A stretch of 64,000 nucleotides of DNA from Actimicrobium sp. CCC2.4 (GTDB lineage: Bacteria; Pseudomonadota; Gammaproteobacteria; Burkholderiales; Burkholderiaceae_D), in NCBI RefSeq assembly GCF_034347385.1, contig NZ_CP133777.1, positions 248,001 through 312,000 of the forward strand, read 5' to 3'. A program made the translations under genes and the position numbers. A model generated the notes under the pieces. That model saw nothing but the letters and a program-made list of their open reading frames with translations, had not been told where the DNA came from and ran no database searches. The number at the start of each line of letters is the position of its first letter. Position 1 is the first letter of the stretch. Of the stretch, positions 26,048 through 36,001 are shown piece by piece.

Positions 26048-27438
26048 TGCGTCAGCCTCGCCAGCGCCTGACTGAATGCCGCCGGCAAGGTTGCTGCCAA
26101 CCGGCCGTCGCGGGTGATCTGCATGTGCTCGAGCCAAACTGCAAATTCGGGGGCCGGCAGCAAACCCTGCGTGCGGCGCAGGTACAGCGCATCGTGGAAC
26201 GACGTGCTCTGGTAGTTGAGCATGATGTCGTCCGAACCCGGTATCCCCATCACAAAATTGCAACCGGCAACACCAAGCAAGGTCAGCAACACATCCATGT
26301 CGTTCTGGTCGGCTTCGGCGTGATTGGTGTAGCAGACATCGCAGCCCATCGGCAGCCCGAGCAGCTTGGCGCAAAAATGGTCTTCCAGTCCGGCGCGGAT
26401 GATCTGCTTGCCGTCGTACAGGTATTCGGGTCCGATGAAGCCGACCACGCTATTGACCAGCAGCGGCTTGAAGTGCCGCGCCACGCCATGGGCACGCGCT
26501 TCGCAGGTTTGCTGGTCGATGCCGTGATGCGCGCCGGCCGACAGCGCACTGCCCTGCCCGGTCTCGAAATACATGACGTTGTCGCCAACGCTGCCGCGCT
26601 GCAGCGACAGCGCTGCGCTGCGTGCTTCGGCCAATAAATCAAGCGTGATACCGAAGCTGTGGTTGGCCGCTTCGGTCCCGGCAATCGACTGGAATACCAG
26701 GTCGACCGGCGCGCCGCGCTCGATCGCGGCCAGCGTGTTGGTCACATGCGTGAGCACGCAGGACTGGGTCGGGATCGCGTACTGCCGGATGATCTCGTCC
26801 ATCATCGTCACCAGCCGGATCACTTGCGGCACGTTGTCGGACGCCGGGTTGATGCCGATGACCGCATCGCCGCTGCCGTACAGCAGACCATCGAGCAGGC
26901 TGGCCGCGATGCCGCTGGCGTCATCGGTCGGATGGTTCGGTTGCAGGCGAGTGGAGAGCCGGCCGGGCAAGCCGAGCGTATTGCGGAAAGCCGTCACGAC
27001 GCGGCACTTTTGCGCGACCAGGATCAGGTCCTGGTTACGCATCAGCTTCGACACCGCGGCGGCCATTTCGGGCGTGATGCCGGGTGCCAGCGCAGCCAGC
27101 GTAGCCGTGTCGGCGGCATCGCCCAGCAGCCAATTGCGGAAGTCACCCACCGTCAGGTGGCTAACCGGCGCGAACGCTGCCGCGTCATGACTGTCGATGA
27201 TCAGGCGCGTGACGGCGTCGTTTTCGTACGGCACCAATGCTTCATTGAGGAAGGTCGATAGCGGCAAGTCGGCCAGCGCCATCTGCGCGAGCACGCGTTC
27301 CTGGTCGCTGTGCGCGGCAACGCCGGCCAGCGCATCGCCGGAACGTGCCGGCGTGGCCTTGGCCATCAAGTCCTTGAGGTCGCGAAAGCCGGCCGTGACG
27401 CTGCCGGCGCTGTGCGTGTAGCGATGGGTGTGCGCCAT
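26044..27438 (-). CDS. eutB: Ethanolamine ammonia-lyase large subunit
   Basis: 464-aa catalytic subunit, close to the usual length. Recognisable segments are [48 protein letters not shown] and [12 protein letters not shown], containing the substrate-binding Glu/Asp and Gln residues. Its ATG overlaps the permease stop (TGATG) and its stop overlaps eutC. There are no microcompartment genes, so this is the short catabolic type that uses ethanolamine as nitrogen and possibly carbon source. Confidence 0.95.
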   Translation of the reverse strand: MAHTHRYTHSAGSVTAGFRDLKDLMAKATPARSGDALAGVAAHSDQERVLAQMALADLPLSTFLNEALVPYENDAVTRLIIDSHDAAAFAPVSHLTVGDFRNWLLGDAADTATLAALAPGITPEMAAAVSKLMRNQDLILVAQKCRVVTAFRNTLGLPGRLSTRLQPNHPTDDASGIAASLLDGLLYGSGDAVIGINPASDNVPQVIRLVTMMDEIIRQYAIPTQSCVLTHVTNTLAAIERGAPVDLVFQSIAGTEAANHSFGITLDLLAEARSAALSLQRGSVGDNVMYFETGQGSALSAGAHHGIDQQTCEARAHGVARHFKPLLVNSVVGFIGPEYLYDGKQIIRAGLEDHFCAKLLGLPMGCDVCYTNHAEADQNDMDVLLTLLGVAGCNFVMGIPGSDDIMLNYQSTSFHDALYLRRTQGLLPAPEFAVWLEHMQITRDGRLAATLPAAFSQALARLTQ

Positions 27439-28823
27439 CAGTGTTCTCCGGCCCGTGCGATCGCGTCGGTACGCTGCCGTCCGGTCAGCCGGAAATACCC
27501 GTAACCGAGCAACAGGAACAGCACGAAAATCCCGAAGATCAGCGGGTTGTAATAGATCATCGTGCCCATGCAGACCAGCGCGCCAAACAGCGCAAAGGCC
27601 GGAAAGTACGGGTAGAACGGCGCACGGAACGGCCGCACCATATCGGGTTCGGTGCGACGCAAACGGAACAGGCTGAGCATGCTCAGGATGTACATCAGGA
27701 TCGCGCCGAACACCGCCATCGTAACGATGTTGGCCGTGAGCGTCTGGCCGCCGATCTTGATAAATTCATCGCTGAAGATCGCCGCGATACCGATGACGCC
27801 GCCGGCCAGGATGGCACGGTGCGGCGTCTTGAAGCGCGGATGCACGCCGGCGAAATACGACGGCAGATAGGCTTCGCGCGCCAGCGCAAAAATCTGCCGC
27901 GAGTAGCCGAGGATGATGCCGTGGAACGAAGCGACCAGCCCGAACAGGCCGAGCCAGACCAGCATGTGCAGCCAGCCGCTGTTGTCACCAACGATCATTT
28001 TCATTGCTTGCGGCAGCGGGTCGTTGATATTGGCCAGCTTGGTCCAGTCGCCCGCACCACCGGCAAACACCATCACGCCGATGGCCAGCACGACCAGCGT
28101 CAGGATGCCGGTAATGTACGCAATCGGGATCGAGCGACGCGGATCTTTGGCTTCTTCGGCAGCCATCGCCACGCCTTCGATCGCCAGGAAAAACCAGATC
28201 GCAAACGGAATCGCGGCGAACATGCCGGGCACCGATGCGAGGCTGAAACTGTCACTGCCCGACCAGCCGCCCTTGGTGAAATTAGCCAGCGAAAATCCCG
28301 GTGCGACCACACCCATGAAGACCAGCAGTTCGAAGATCGCCAGCAGCGTCACGGCCAGCTCGAAGGTCGCCGCAATCTGTACGCCGACGATGTTGAGCGT
28401 CATGAAAATCAGGTAAGCACCGAGCGCAGCCATCTTCGGATCAAGACCGGCAAATTGCACGTTCAGGTAGGCACCGATGGCCAGCGCGATGGCCGGTGGC
28501 GCAAAAACGAATTCGATCAGCGTGGCGGCACCGGCGAGGTAGCCGCCGGTCGGGCCGAAGGCCCGTTTGCTGTAGGCGAACGGCCCGCCGGCATGCGGTA
28601 TCGAGGTGGTCAGTTCGGTGAAGCTGAAGATGAAGGTGACATACATCGCCGCAATGAAGAGCGAGGTGATCGTGAAGCCGAGCGTGCCGGCAGTGGCCCA
28701 GCCGTAGCTCCAGCCGAAGTACTCGCCGGAGATCACGAGGCCGACTGCAATACCCCATAACTGCAGCGTACTCAATACCGGTTTGAGGACGTGGTGCTTG
28801 CCTGTTGCGGAAGAGGCGTTCAT
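27438..28823 (-). CDS. eat: Ethanolamine permease
   Basis: 461-aa amino acid/polyamine/organocation family transporter with 12 predicted membrane segments. ISGEYFGWSYGWATAGTLG near residue 35 is diagnostic of Eat-type ethanolamine permeases. I start at ATG 28823 (MNASSATGKHHVLKPVLS) because relatives begin with a short polar leader before HVLKPV; in-frame ATGs at 28850 and 28880 are possible. It is first in the operon with eutBC, and imports ethanolamine for the lyase. The 28824-29055 gap presumably holds its promoter and that of the divergent lipoprotein; I see no operator. Confidence 0.9.
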   Translation of the reverse strand: MNASSATGKHHVLKPVLSTLQLWGIAVGLVISGEYFGWSYGWATAGTLGFTITSLFIAAMYVTFIFSFTELTTSIPHAGGPFAYSKRAFGPTGGYLAGAATLIEFVFAPPAIALAIGAYLNVQFAGLDPKMAALGAYLIFMTLNIVGVQIAATFELAVTLLAIFELLVFMGVVAPGFSLANFTKGGWSGSDSFSLASVPGMFAAIPFAIWFFLAIEGVAMAAEEAKDPRRSIPIAYITGILTLVVLAIGVMVFAGGAGDWTKLANINDPLPQAMKMIVGDNSGWLHMLVWLGLFGLVASFHGIILGYSRQIFALAREAYLPSYFAGVHPRFKTPHRAILAGGVIGIAAIFSDEFIKIGGQTLTANIVTMAVFGAILMYILSMLSLFRLRRTEPDMVRPFRAPFYPYFPAFALFGALVCMGTMIYYNPLIFGIFVLFLLLGYGYFRLTGRQRTDAIARAGEH

Positions 28824-29055
28824 GGCGGGTTCCCGGTCGGTGGTCGGCATCTTGTCTGCCGGTTGGCAGGCAAGGTACAAACGCGGTCTCGACTATACCG
28901 GCCGATGGCCATCGCGCCATAGCGGATTCGGCCGGTGGTGTCCGGAGACTCGCGTGCTTCGCGACTTCCTACAACCGATTCAGGCGCTGTCCTATGCAGA
29001 AGGAAAAACGAAGCCGCTACCCTGTCGCACAGACAATTCAACCGAAAGCACGCCC

Positions 29056-29388
29056 ATGAACATCAACGCCATCGTACGTCCTGCCGTACTGCTCGCCCTG
29101 CTCGCCGTGTCGCTCGCCGGCTGTAGCAAAAACACGGTACCCGAACTGCTCGAAAAAAAATCTTCCGAATCGGTGGCGCTGCCGGTATCGGAAATCCCGC
29201 CGCAGCCAGCCGGCATGGCGCCGCAACCGGCCAACCCGACACCGCCGCTCGCCGCCGATAGCGGCAATGCAAACGGTCCGTCCCAGGCCAATCCGCGTAT
29301 GCTTAGTGCTGCACAGGAATCCGCCACCATGCCATTGCCGGGACAAGCGGGGGACCATTCAACACCGGCGCCGATCAGCAGCAAATGA
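29056..29388 (+). CDS. Small hypothetical lipoprotein
   Basis: 110 aa. The signal peptide ends with lipobox LAGC (residues 19-22), so the mature protein is probably lipid-anchored. The rest is Pro-, Ala- and Ser-rich and likely unstructured (ISDTG-free, with PPQPAGMAPQPANPTPP in the middle). The frame is open upstream, but ATG 29056 begins the signal. I recognise no family. Confidence 0.6.
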   Translation: MNINAIVRPAVLLALLAVSLAGCSKNTVPELLEKKSSESVALPVSEIPPQPAGMAPQPANPTPPLAADSGNANGPSQANPRMLSAAQESATMPLPGQAGDHSTPAPISSK

Positions 29389-29437
29389 TGACTCGCGGGC
29401 ACACACCGCCGGCATCGATCACCCTGGAGTAGCCGAT

Positions 29438-29620
29438 ATGCCCAAGACCAAAACCCCGCCCCCCGACGAACTCGAGATCGACGGCGACGATGAAGTGCTG
29501 GCCGAGTACGAAACCCGCCAGCAACTGGAACCCGATTCCGAACGCTGGAATTCGCTCGACAAGGACGACCCGAGCGACATGCTCGGCGAGTCCGATCCGG
29601 CCCCGCCGGAAGGACGCTAG
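29438..29620 (+). CDS. Small acidic hypothetical protein
   Basis: 60-aa, strongly acidic protein (PPDELEIDGDDEVLAEYETR; EPDSERWNSLDKDDPSDMLG). ATG 29438 has GGAG at 29425-29428. No membrane segment or Cys. It follows the lipoprotein by 49 bp and overlaps the convergent gene by 4 bp. Function unknown; the composition suggests a disordered binding protein. Confidence 0.55.
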   Translation: MPKTKTPPPDELEIDGDDEVLAEYETRQQLEPDSERWNSLDKDDPSDMLGESDPAPPEGR

Positions 29621-30648
29621 GACGTACCGCCAGCCGGCAGCATCTGCCGGTTGCTGATCCACTGCGTTGTACCCTGCACCTTGCCGGTAATGTCACCACC
29701 GCTGGCCTGCCGCACATACGGAATGGTCCACGAAGTTGGCCGCCGTTTGCCGGCGGCCAGCGGCATTGCCGCGCGCGGATCCAGCCACGTGAAGCGCGGC
29801 GTGCTCGATCGGATCAGCCAGAGTGGTCCGTCGCCGGCAGCTACCGGCATTGGTGCAAATCCGGATTCGGCTAAGCCGCTGCCGATCCAGCCGCTGCTGC
29901 GGGTATTGACACGCACGCCAGCCGGACCGATTTCCAGCAGTGGTATCCCGTCGGCATCGAGGATGCGCACCGGCTCGTGGCTATCGTTGGCCAGCATGAA
30001 CGCCGGCACCGGTCCCTGCAATACTTGCAGCAAGACCCCGGGGGCGAGTTCAGGGGCGCTGGTCAGACGTGCTTCGGCATGTCCGCTGACGGCTGGCATG
30101 GTCTGAAAATGGCCGCTCAGGAATTGCGTCCGGCCAGCCAGGCGCAACGGTATTTTCCAGCTTTTGAACGCCACCGGCAAAGCGCTGTCACGCGCCTTGT
30201 GCGGCACTTTCAGCGACTCGGTATCAAGCCGCGCATCGAACCAGCCCCAGGCCGGACTGCGGCTGACGGCTTGCCAGTCTTCCGGCAAACGTTCGCCTTT
30301 CTTCAACTTCGTCAGCCGCTCCGGCAACGGCGTGCCGCTGGTCGAATAAAAGCGGTACCAGTCCGGCGCGTTGATATTGGCCTCGGCGCCGGCCGGCCCC
30401 AAGCGCAGGAAAGCAATGCCGTCGCTGCCGACCACTTCGACCGGTATGCCGCTGGTGTTTTCGAGCACCAGTTGCGGTGCCAGCGTCTTGCGCAATTCCA
30501 CCCGCATCTTGCCCAGCGCCGCCGGCACCGCATCGATCGTCACGATCACATCCTCATTACCGCCGCCATGCGACCACGCCAGTGGCGCGGCCATCAGCAG
30601 CAGTGCCGCCAACAGGCCACCCTGCAGTATTTCTGCGGGCCGGCGCAT
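29617..30648 (-). CDS. Secreted hypothetical protein coupled to the copper-oxidase-like gene
   Basis: 343 aa. A signal peptide (ending PLAWS-HGGGNEDVIVTID) precedes a beta-rich protein with two copies of a similar unit: GIPVEVVGSDGIAFLRLGPAG near residue 70 and EPVRILDADGIPLLEIGPAG near residue 225, each followed by WYRF/GWIG. This points to internal duplication. The ATG overlaps the stop of the upstream oxidase-like gene (TAATG), so the two are translationally coupled and probably act together outside the cytoplasm. The N-terminal HGGG could bind metal. No family name is recognised. Confidence 0.7.
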   Translation of the reverse strand: MRRPAEILQGGLLAALLLMAAPLAWSHGGGNEDVIVTIDAVPAALGKMRVELRKTLAPQLVLENTSGIPVEVVGSDGIAFLRLGPAGAEANINAPDWYRFYSTSGTPLPERLTKLKKGERLPEDWQAVSRSPAWGWFDARLDTESLKVPHKARDSALPVAFKSWKIPLRLAGRTQFLSGHFQTMPAVSGHAEARLTSAPELAPGVLLQVLQGPVPAFMLANDSHEPVRILDADGIPLLEIGPAGVRVNTRSSGWIGSGLAESGFAPMPVAAGDGPLWLIRSSTPRFTWLDPRAAMPLAAGKRRPTSWTIPYVRQASGGDITGKVQGTTQWISNRQMLPAGGTS

Positions 30649-32786
30649 TACCGGGCCACGGCGTTGATATGCACCGGGGTCGATGTCGACGGCACCACGG
30701 TGCCATCAGCGGCCGTCTTGCTGATGAACAGCATGTAATTTCCGGCAGGCAGGACCGCGGCATTGGCCGGCAGCTTGATCTGCACCGTGTTGCCGGTGCG
30801 GGCCACGATCGGGATTTCAACCGAACGCTGATCGGCATCGATCAGGTGGGTCAGGTCCGTGAACCGGATCAACTGCACCTTGTCGATTAGCGCTGCCTCC
30901 TTGGTCGTGACCGTGAACAGACTGCCCCGCTCGGCATTGACCGGTGCAACGGTGGTGCTGGTAATCACCGGACGATCGGTGCGGCTGACGTAGGGCGGGC
31001 TGTAAATTTCGAAACTCGGATCGCGACCGTCGTTGGGTGAAAAGCCAAGGCCCTGCAAGTTGATCGCCGACAGGTAGGCCGTCGTGATCGGAGCGTGACC
31101 ACCGATCAGCACGCGACCATCGGGCATCAGCGTGGCGGTGTTGTGGTAGGTGCGCATCCGGTTGGCAGTGGCCATCGGCTTCCAGGTTTCGGTGACCGGA
31201 TCGAAGCGCTCTGCGCGACGGGTCGCCACATCCAGGCCGGGCAAAATCACGCCATCGCGGTCGGCGCCGTTAAACACCATCACCGATTGATCAGGCAGCA
31301 TCACGCCAGTCGAAAACCAGCGGCGCTGGTTCAGTTTGCCGGTCAGGCGCGACGAATACGCCATCCCGCCGCCGCTCAGGTCGACCGAATCGATCCGGCT
31401 GCTGTCGGTGGCGAGATAGGTCCCGGGACTGGTACCGGCAAAGGCCGTCAGCGTGCCGCCGGAGGTCAGAAATTCGGCGCGGCTGTAGTTGCCGTTCTGG
31501 TCGACTTTCAGCGGCAGCATGATCGAGTGGGTGGTGCCGCGCAGGCCGGAGCCGATGGTTTTTTCAACCACCCGGCGATCGACTGCGAAACCCAGCGTGC
31601 GACCCAGCGTGGTGACGAGTTGTTCGGGCGACGTGAAGGTCTGGCCGACCAGCGTTTTCAGGAGCGTCTGCAGGATCAGCGGGTTGGTCGGATTCAGGCC
31701 GGCCGACAACTGGCTGGCACCCTGCTCGTTGAGTCGCAACGGGAAACCGGCATAACCCATGTCCGTCCAGCTTTTGGACGTCGGGCTGTAGGCCCCGACA
31801 ATATTCCACAGTGGCTGGTCATACGACTGGCCAAACGGATTGAAGACTTGACCGCCTGCGTTGTAATACACCTGACCGTTGGGCAGCAGATGCAGGCGCG
31901 GATACAGCGGCAGCGAGCGCTGGGCCAGCCCGCCGTTGTCGGTCCAGACGGCCTTGTTGACGTCGAAGGTTTCGGTCTGCACGACGTTACGGCCGGACTG
32001 GTACGGTGACTCCGGATAGATCGGTTTGACTACTTTGGTCACGCCGCTGGCGACGAACACATCGCTGTTGGCCAGCGTGACTGCGGTCGGATACCAGCGC
32101 CCGAAATTCATGCTGGCGGTCTGGGTCCAGGTGTTGTTGCGCGGATTGAAGATGCGCGCATTCTTGAGCCCTTCAAGTTCGAGTACGCCGACCGGCAAGC
32201 CGTCGATGCCCGGCTCGTTGTAATAATCGGTGCCACCGATGGCGAGAATGCGGCCATCAGCCAGCGCCGTGATATCGGCGCAGAACAAGGCACCATTGGC
32301 ACCGGTCTGGCCAACCAGCACGCCACCAGGTATCAGTGGTGTGGGCGTATTGCCGTTCGGATTGGCACCGGCATCGACCGGCGACGGCTTGATCCAGGTC
32401 GGCTTATCGCCGGCACCGAGCGACAGCACGCGGGTCTGGTCATTGACTGTCGCAGCGGCGAACTCGGCGAAGGCAGACACCTGCACATTTTCAGAGCCTT
32501 CGAGCGCATCGAAGTACAGGAAGCGACCGTCATACAGCGAGATCAGCGTGCCGGCTGCCGGCTTGCAGTTCTTCACGCCGGCGCTGTTGGGGATGCATTT
32601 TTCGGTCGTCACGGTCTTGTTGATGGTTGGCTCGTCGAACGGCGCACTGAAACTACCGATGCAGGAAGCGGCGGCGGTATTGCAGCTGGCAGGGATGGCG
32701 CTGTCGAGCAGCCCGGCCTGGGATATCGACCACGGGGAAAACGCCAGTAAGACACTGACGGCGAGCGTGTTCAGTTTCGGTTGCAT
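30648..32786 (-). CDS. Secreted galactose-oxidase-like (DUF1929) copper radical oxidase homologue
   Basis: 712 aa with signal peptide (ending SISQA-GLLDS). Kelch-type blades (FADITALADGRILAIGG, GRWYPTAVTLANSDVFVASG, FSTGVMLPDQSVMVFNG, NTATLMPDGRVLIGG) lead to a C-terminal DUF1929 immunoglobulin-like domain. Candidate copper ligands match galactose/glyoxal oxidase: Cys in GALFCAD, Tyr in GRWYPT, Tyr-His in RTYHNTATLMPDG, and His in TDLTHLIDADQR. It may therefore oxidise alcohols or aldehydes to give hydrogen peroxide outside the cell. An insert near residues 355-470 is unusual. ATG 32786 has GGAG upstream. Substrate unknown. Confidence 0.82.
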   Translation of the reverse strand: MQPKLNTLAVSVLLAFSPWSISQAGLLDSAIPASCNTAAASCIGSFSAPFDEPTINKTVTTEKCIPNSAGVKNCKPAAGTLISLYDGRFLYFDALEGSENVQVSAFAEFAAATVNDQTRVLSLGAGDKPTWIKPSPVDAGANPNGNTPTPLIPGGVLVGQTGANGALFCADITALADGRILAIGGTDYYNEPGIDGLPVGVLELEGLKNARIFNPRNNTWTQTASMNFGRWYPTAVTLANSDVFVASGVTKVVKPIYPESPYQSGRNVVQTETFDVNKAVWTDNGGLAQRSLPLYPRLHLLPNGQVYYNAGGQVFNPFGQSYDQPLWNIVGAYSPTSKSWTDMGYAGFPLRLNEQGASQLSAGLNPTNPLILQTLLKTLVGQTFTSPEQLVTTLGRTLGFAVDRRVVEKTIGSGLRGTTHSIMLPLKVDQNGNYSRAEFLTSGGTLTAFAGTSPGTYLATDSSRIDSVDLSGGGMAYSSRLTGKLNQRRWFSTGVMLPDQSVMVFNGADRDGVILPGLDVATRRAERFDPVTETWKPMATANRMRTYHNTATLMPDGRVLIGGHAPITTAYLSAINLQGLGFSPNDGRDPSFEIYSPPYVSRTDRPVITSTTVAPVNAERGSLFTVTTKEAALIDKVQLIRFTDLTHLIDADQRSVEIPIVARTGNTVQIKLPANAAVLPAGNYMLFISKTAADGTVVPSTSTPVHINAVAR

Positions 32787-32857
32787 GATGATCTCCGGTG
32801 TTGTGATTTTTTTTCATGCTAGCAACCAATCAGGCCAGTAAAAATAGGCCGTCCTAC

Positions 32858-33694
32858 TCATTTCGTCAGTGGCGATGTTGCTGCATCCGGGTGTGCCAGC
32901 CGGATCCCCATGGCCGACACTTTGCTGGTGGCCTGGGTCCGGTTGCTGACCTGCAGTTTGCGAAACAACGCTTCGATCTGGTTCTTGATCGTGTGCTCGC
33001 TACGCTGGCAGATGTGCGCAATTTCCCAGTTGGTCTTGCCTTCCCGCATCCAGTACAAAATCACTTGTTCGCGCCCTGTCAGCTGTACCGGTGGCGCGCC
33101 GCCACCAAAAACATCGACCATCAGTAACGCCCGCGTCAGCGCCACATGCATGTGCGGCGTCAGCAGGTCGAGCAGGTAGCCATGGCGGGCCGACAGCTTT
33201 TCCGGGATTTGCGAAAAATTGAAATAGGTCGTGTGGGTACCACTGAGGTCCCGCAGACCATGGGCCGCGATATTGCCGAGGTGGTAGTCGAAGAACACAT
33301 CGCTCCACAAGCCGCGCGCAACGTCATCGCTGACTGCCGGGTCGTACAGTTGCGGCGTGTTGCCCTGGTGCCAGCGCGCCATGATCGGACTCTGGAAGCT
33401 GCCATCAGGTTGCCGGAGCAACTCGAAATACGACAAGGGCCAGTTCTCGACGATGACCTTGCGAATCAACACGGCCGGTGCCTCGATTGCCGCCATGCCG
33501 GCAATCATCATCCCGTGCGGCAGCAGGGCTTGCAGTGGCCCATCGGCCCAGGCACGAAAATCATCTGGCGTCTGCACCCCCAGCAAGTCCTGCAGAACAT
33601 GTAACACCACCGGGAATTCGTCCGGATCAAGCCGGTACAACGGCGCGACGGGCGGCAATCGGGCGGTGCTGACAGCTAATGTGGCGCGGATCAT
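32858..33694 (-). CDS. LuxR-family regulator, EpsA-like
   Basis: 278 aa. The C-terminal 65 residues are a LuxR/GerE helix-turn-helix (LTGREQVILYWMREGKTNWEIA, with HTIKNQIEALFRKLQV). The N-terminal 190 residues (LLPHGMMIAGMAAIE, RHGYLLDLLTPHMHVALTRAL) resemble the EpsA-type regulators associated with exopolysaccharide/exosortase loci; there is no receiver aspartate or quorum-signal motif. A strong AAGGAG precedes ATG 33694. It lies 72 bp upstream of the copper-oxidase-like gene on the same strand and may control it. Confidence 0.8.
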   Translation of the reverse strand: MIRATLAVSTARLPPVAPLYRLDPDEFPVVLHVLQDLLGVQTPDDFRAWADGPLQALLPHGMMIAGMAAIEAPAVLIRKVIVENWPLSYFELLRQPDGSFQSPIMARWHQGNTPQLYDPAVSDDVARGLWSDVFFDYHLGNIAAHGLRDLSGTHTTYFNFSQIPEKLSARHGYLLDLLTPHMHVALTRALLMVDVFGGGAPPVQLTGREQVILYWMREGKTNWEIAHICQRSEHTIKNQIEALFRKLQVSNRTQATSKVSAMGIRLAHPDAATSPLTK

Positions 33695-33896
33695 GCGATC
33701 TCCTTATGCCAGTCCGGACAGATACCGGCCAGCTTATTTTTATCCTCTTATTGAGGTGTGATGCAGGCGATACGTTGGCATCATGCAAACGGATGCACCA
33801 CGGACTCCTTATGACCGTGTTAAGTTCCGACACATCATCTGCCAGCGCGCCTTGCTGACCGATCCATTGCGTCACTGACTCCAACGGGAAGCTTTC

Positions 33897-35435
33897 ATGA
33901 CCATCACCGAATTGCTGGAACAGGATTTCGACACCATCCCGGTACTGATCCGCCATCACGCGCGCGTGCAGCCGCAACACATCGCCTTGCGCGACGCGGA
34001 ACGTGCGATGGACTATGCGACCGTCGATAGCTGGATGGACCGTATCGCCGCTGCCTTGCAGCGCGATGGCGTCGCCCCGCGCCAGGCCGTCGCGCTCTGC
34101 GCCGCCAATTCGATCGAGTACGCGCTGGTTTTTCTGGGCTGTCTGCGCGCCGGACTCGCCGTCGCACCGCTGGCACCAAGCGCCGGCCCCGACGCGCTGA
34201 CGGCGATGCTGCAGGATGCCGGCGCGCAGCTGGTCTTCATCGATGCCGACGCCGGCGTCACGCTGGATCAGGCCGCCACCCCGGCGACTCTGCCGCGCAT
34301 CGCGCTGGACCGGCTGGCCGACTGGGCCGCACCGGCCGGCAGCACGCCGCAGCCGGTCGATGCGCAGGCGGACTGGGCCTTCAATATCATTTATTCGTCC
34401 GGTACCACCGGCACGCCGAAAGGTATCGTCCAATCCAATGCGATGCGCTGGGCCCATGTCCATCGGGCCACGCTGTCGGGCTACGGTCCGCAGGCCGTCA
34501 CGCTGCTGGCCACCCCGCTGTATTCGAACACCACGCTGGTGTGTTTCCTGCCCTCGCTGGCGCTGGGCGGCTGCGTGGTACTGATGCCTAAATTCGATGT
34601 CGCCACCTATCTCGCACTGGCGGTCCGCTATCACGTCACGCACACGATGCTGGTGCCGGTGCAGTACCAGCGCATCATGGCCTACGCCGGTTTTGACCAG
34701 CATGACCTGAGCGCTTTCCACATGAAGTTCTGCACCAGTGCGCCATTTTCTGCGGCACTGAAAGCCGATATCGTGCGGCGCTGGCCGGGTGGGCTGGTCG
34801 AGTACTACGGCATGACCGAGGGCGGCGGTACCTGCATGCTGGCAGCGCACGAGCATCCCGACAAGCTGCATACGGTCGGCCAGCCGGCACCGGATCACGA
34901 TATCCGCTTGATCGACGAAGACGGCATCGAAATCGCACGCGGCGAAACCGGCGAAGTGGTCGGCCGTTCACCGGCGATGATGACCGGCTATTTCGGCCAG
35001 CCGCAAAAGACCGCCGAAGCCGAATGGATCGCGCCCGATGGGCGCCGTTTCATTCGCACCGGCGACCTCGGACGCTTCGACGACGCGGGTTTCCTGACGC
35101 TGCTGGACCGCAAGAAGGACATGATCATTTCGGGCGGATTCAATATCTATCCGAGCGATCTTGAAAGCATGCTGCGCCAGCATCCGGACATCGCCGACGT
35201 CGCCGTCGCGGGCGTGGCGTCGGAACGCTGGGGCGAAACACCGGTGGCATTCGTGGTCCTGCGCGCCGCAGCGAACGAGTCAGCAGAACAAGTGCTGGCC
35301 TGGCTGAACCAGCGCGTCGGCAAAATGCAGCGACTGGCGGCGGTGGAATTGGTGGCCGAATTGCCGCGCAGCGCGATCGGCAAAGTGCTCAAGCGCGAGT
35401 TGCGCGACCGCTTCAACAGCAACGCCGTCGCCTGA
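33897..35435 (+). CDS. AMP-dependent acyl-CoA synthetase/ligase
   Basis: 512-aa adenylate-forming enzyme that activates a carboxylic acid as acyl-AMP and then acyl-CoA. The P-loop IIYSSGTTGTPKGIVQSN is near residue 163, the A5 motif EYYGMTEGGG near 302, and the hinge/A8 region TGDLGRFDDAGFLTLLDRKKD with MIISGGFNIYPSDLE near 390-425; the catalytic lysine is in AIGKVLKREL near the end. The pattern fits medium- or long-chain fatty acid or aryl CoA ligases. GGGAAG lies before ATG 33897. The 33695-33896 gap presumably holds divergent promoters. Confidence 0.87.
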   Translation: MTITELLEQDFDTIPVLIRHHARVQPQHIALRDAERAMDYATVDSWMDRIAAALQRDGVAPRQAVALCAANSIEYALVFLGCLRAGLAVAPLAPSAGPDALTAMLQDAGAQLVFIDADAGVTLDQAATPATLPRIALDRLADWAAPAGSTPQPVDAQADWAFNIIYSSGTTGTPKGIVQSNAMRWAHVHRATLSGYGPQAVTLLATPLYSNTTLVCFLPSLALGGCVVLMPKFDVATYLALAVRYHVTHTMLVPVQYQRIMAYAGFDQHDLSAFHMKFCTSAPFSAALKADIVRRWPGGLVEYYGMTEGGGTCMLAAHEHPDKLHTVGQPAPDHDIRLIDEDGIEIARGETGEVVGRSPAMMTGYFGQPQKTAEAEWIAPDGRRFIRTGDLGRFDDAGFLTLLDRKKDMIISGGFNIYPSDLESMLRQHPDIADVAVAGVASERWGETPVAFVVLRAAANESAEQVLAWLNQRVGKMQRLAAVELVAELPRSAIGKVLKRELRDRFNSNAVA

Positions 35436-35505
35436 GCAACGCCAAACAAGATTGAACCTACAGCGTGAGGAATGATCCAAATGGAAACATTACTGGACAA
35501 CACTC

Positions 35506-35856
35506 ATGCTGAAATTCATAGCGAGATGGAAATTCCTGCTTGCCGCCCTGTTTGCCGTATCACTGGCCGGCTGCGCCGTCGTGCCGTATCAATCCTCCGG
35601 TTATATCGCGACCGGTAGCACGCCGTACCAGAGCCAGTACGGCTACCGCGGCGGCAATCCGTATGGCGACTTTTATGGCACGCCGTACAGCACCTTTGGC
35701 AGCTCCGGGGTCGGGATCGGGCTGCAGTATTACAGTGGCGGCGGACGCAGCCACGGCTACCGGGGTGCGCACCGCTCCCGGTCCGGTGCGTCACATCGTG
35801 GTGGATGGGGTCGTCACAGCGGCGGACATCGCGGAGGCGGACACCGGGGACGCTAG
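35506..35856 (+). CDS. Gly/Arg/Tyr-rich lipoprotein
   Basis: 116 aa. The signal peptide ends in lipobox LAGC (residues 20-23). The mature protein is Tyr/Gly/Ser-rich and closes with a basic tail of GGHRGGG-like repeats. Such tails bind nucleic acid or acidic polymers, or simply reflect low complexity. It lies 70 bp after the acyl-CoA synthetase. No family recognised. Confidence 0.65.
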   Translation: MLKFIARWKFLLAALFAVSLAGCAVVPYQSSGYIATGSTPYQSQYGYRGGNPYGDFYGTPYSTFGSSGVGIGLQYYSGGGRSHGYRGAHRSRSGASHRGGWGRHSGGHRGGGHRGR

Positions 35857-35884
35857 ACCCATGCCGAACCCGCGCGCCCACCGA

Positions 35885-35914
35885 TTGTCACGAAAAGACA
35901 ACTTATGCTATACC
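35885..35914 (+). promoter_or_regulatory. Possible sigma-70 promoter for the GGDEF gene
   Basis: TTGTCA (35885-35890) and TATACC (35909-35914) are separated by 18 nt, 88 bp before the cyclase ATG. A moderate match only. Confidence 0.35.
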
Positions 35915-36001
35915 TCTGGTCTCGATTCTTGAAAGCAACTCCCTTCAGAGATCAGACGGACAAGGGGACAGACCGTTCTCCAATGAAAGGCAACAAGCAT
36001 C

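Noticed and set aside
27441-28760. 439-codon open frame opposite the ethanolamine permease
   Set aside because: Rich in Arg, His, Gln and Asp, without hydrophobic core; the opposite strand is an obvious transporter.
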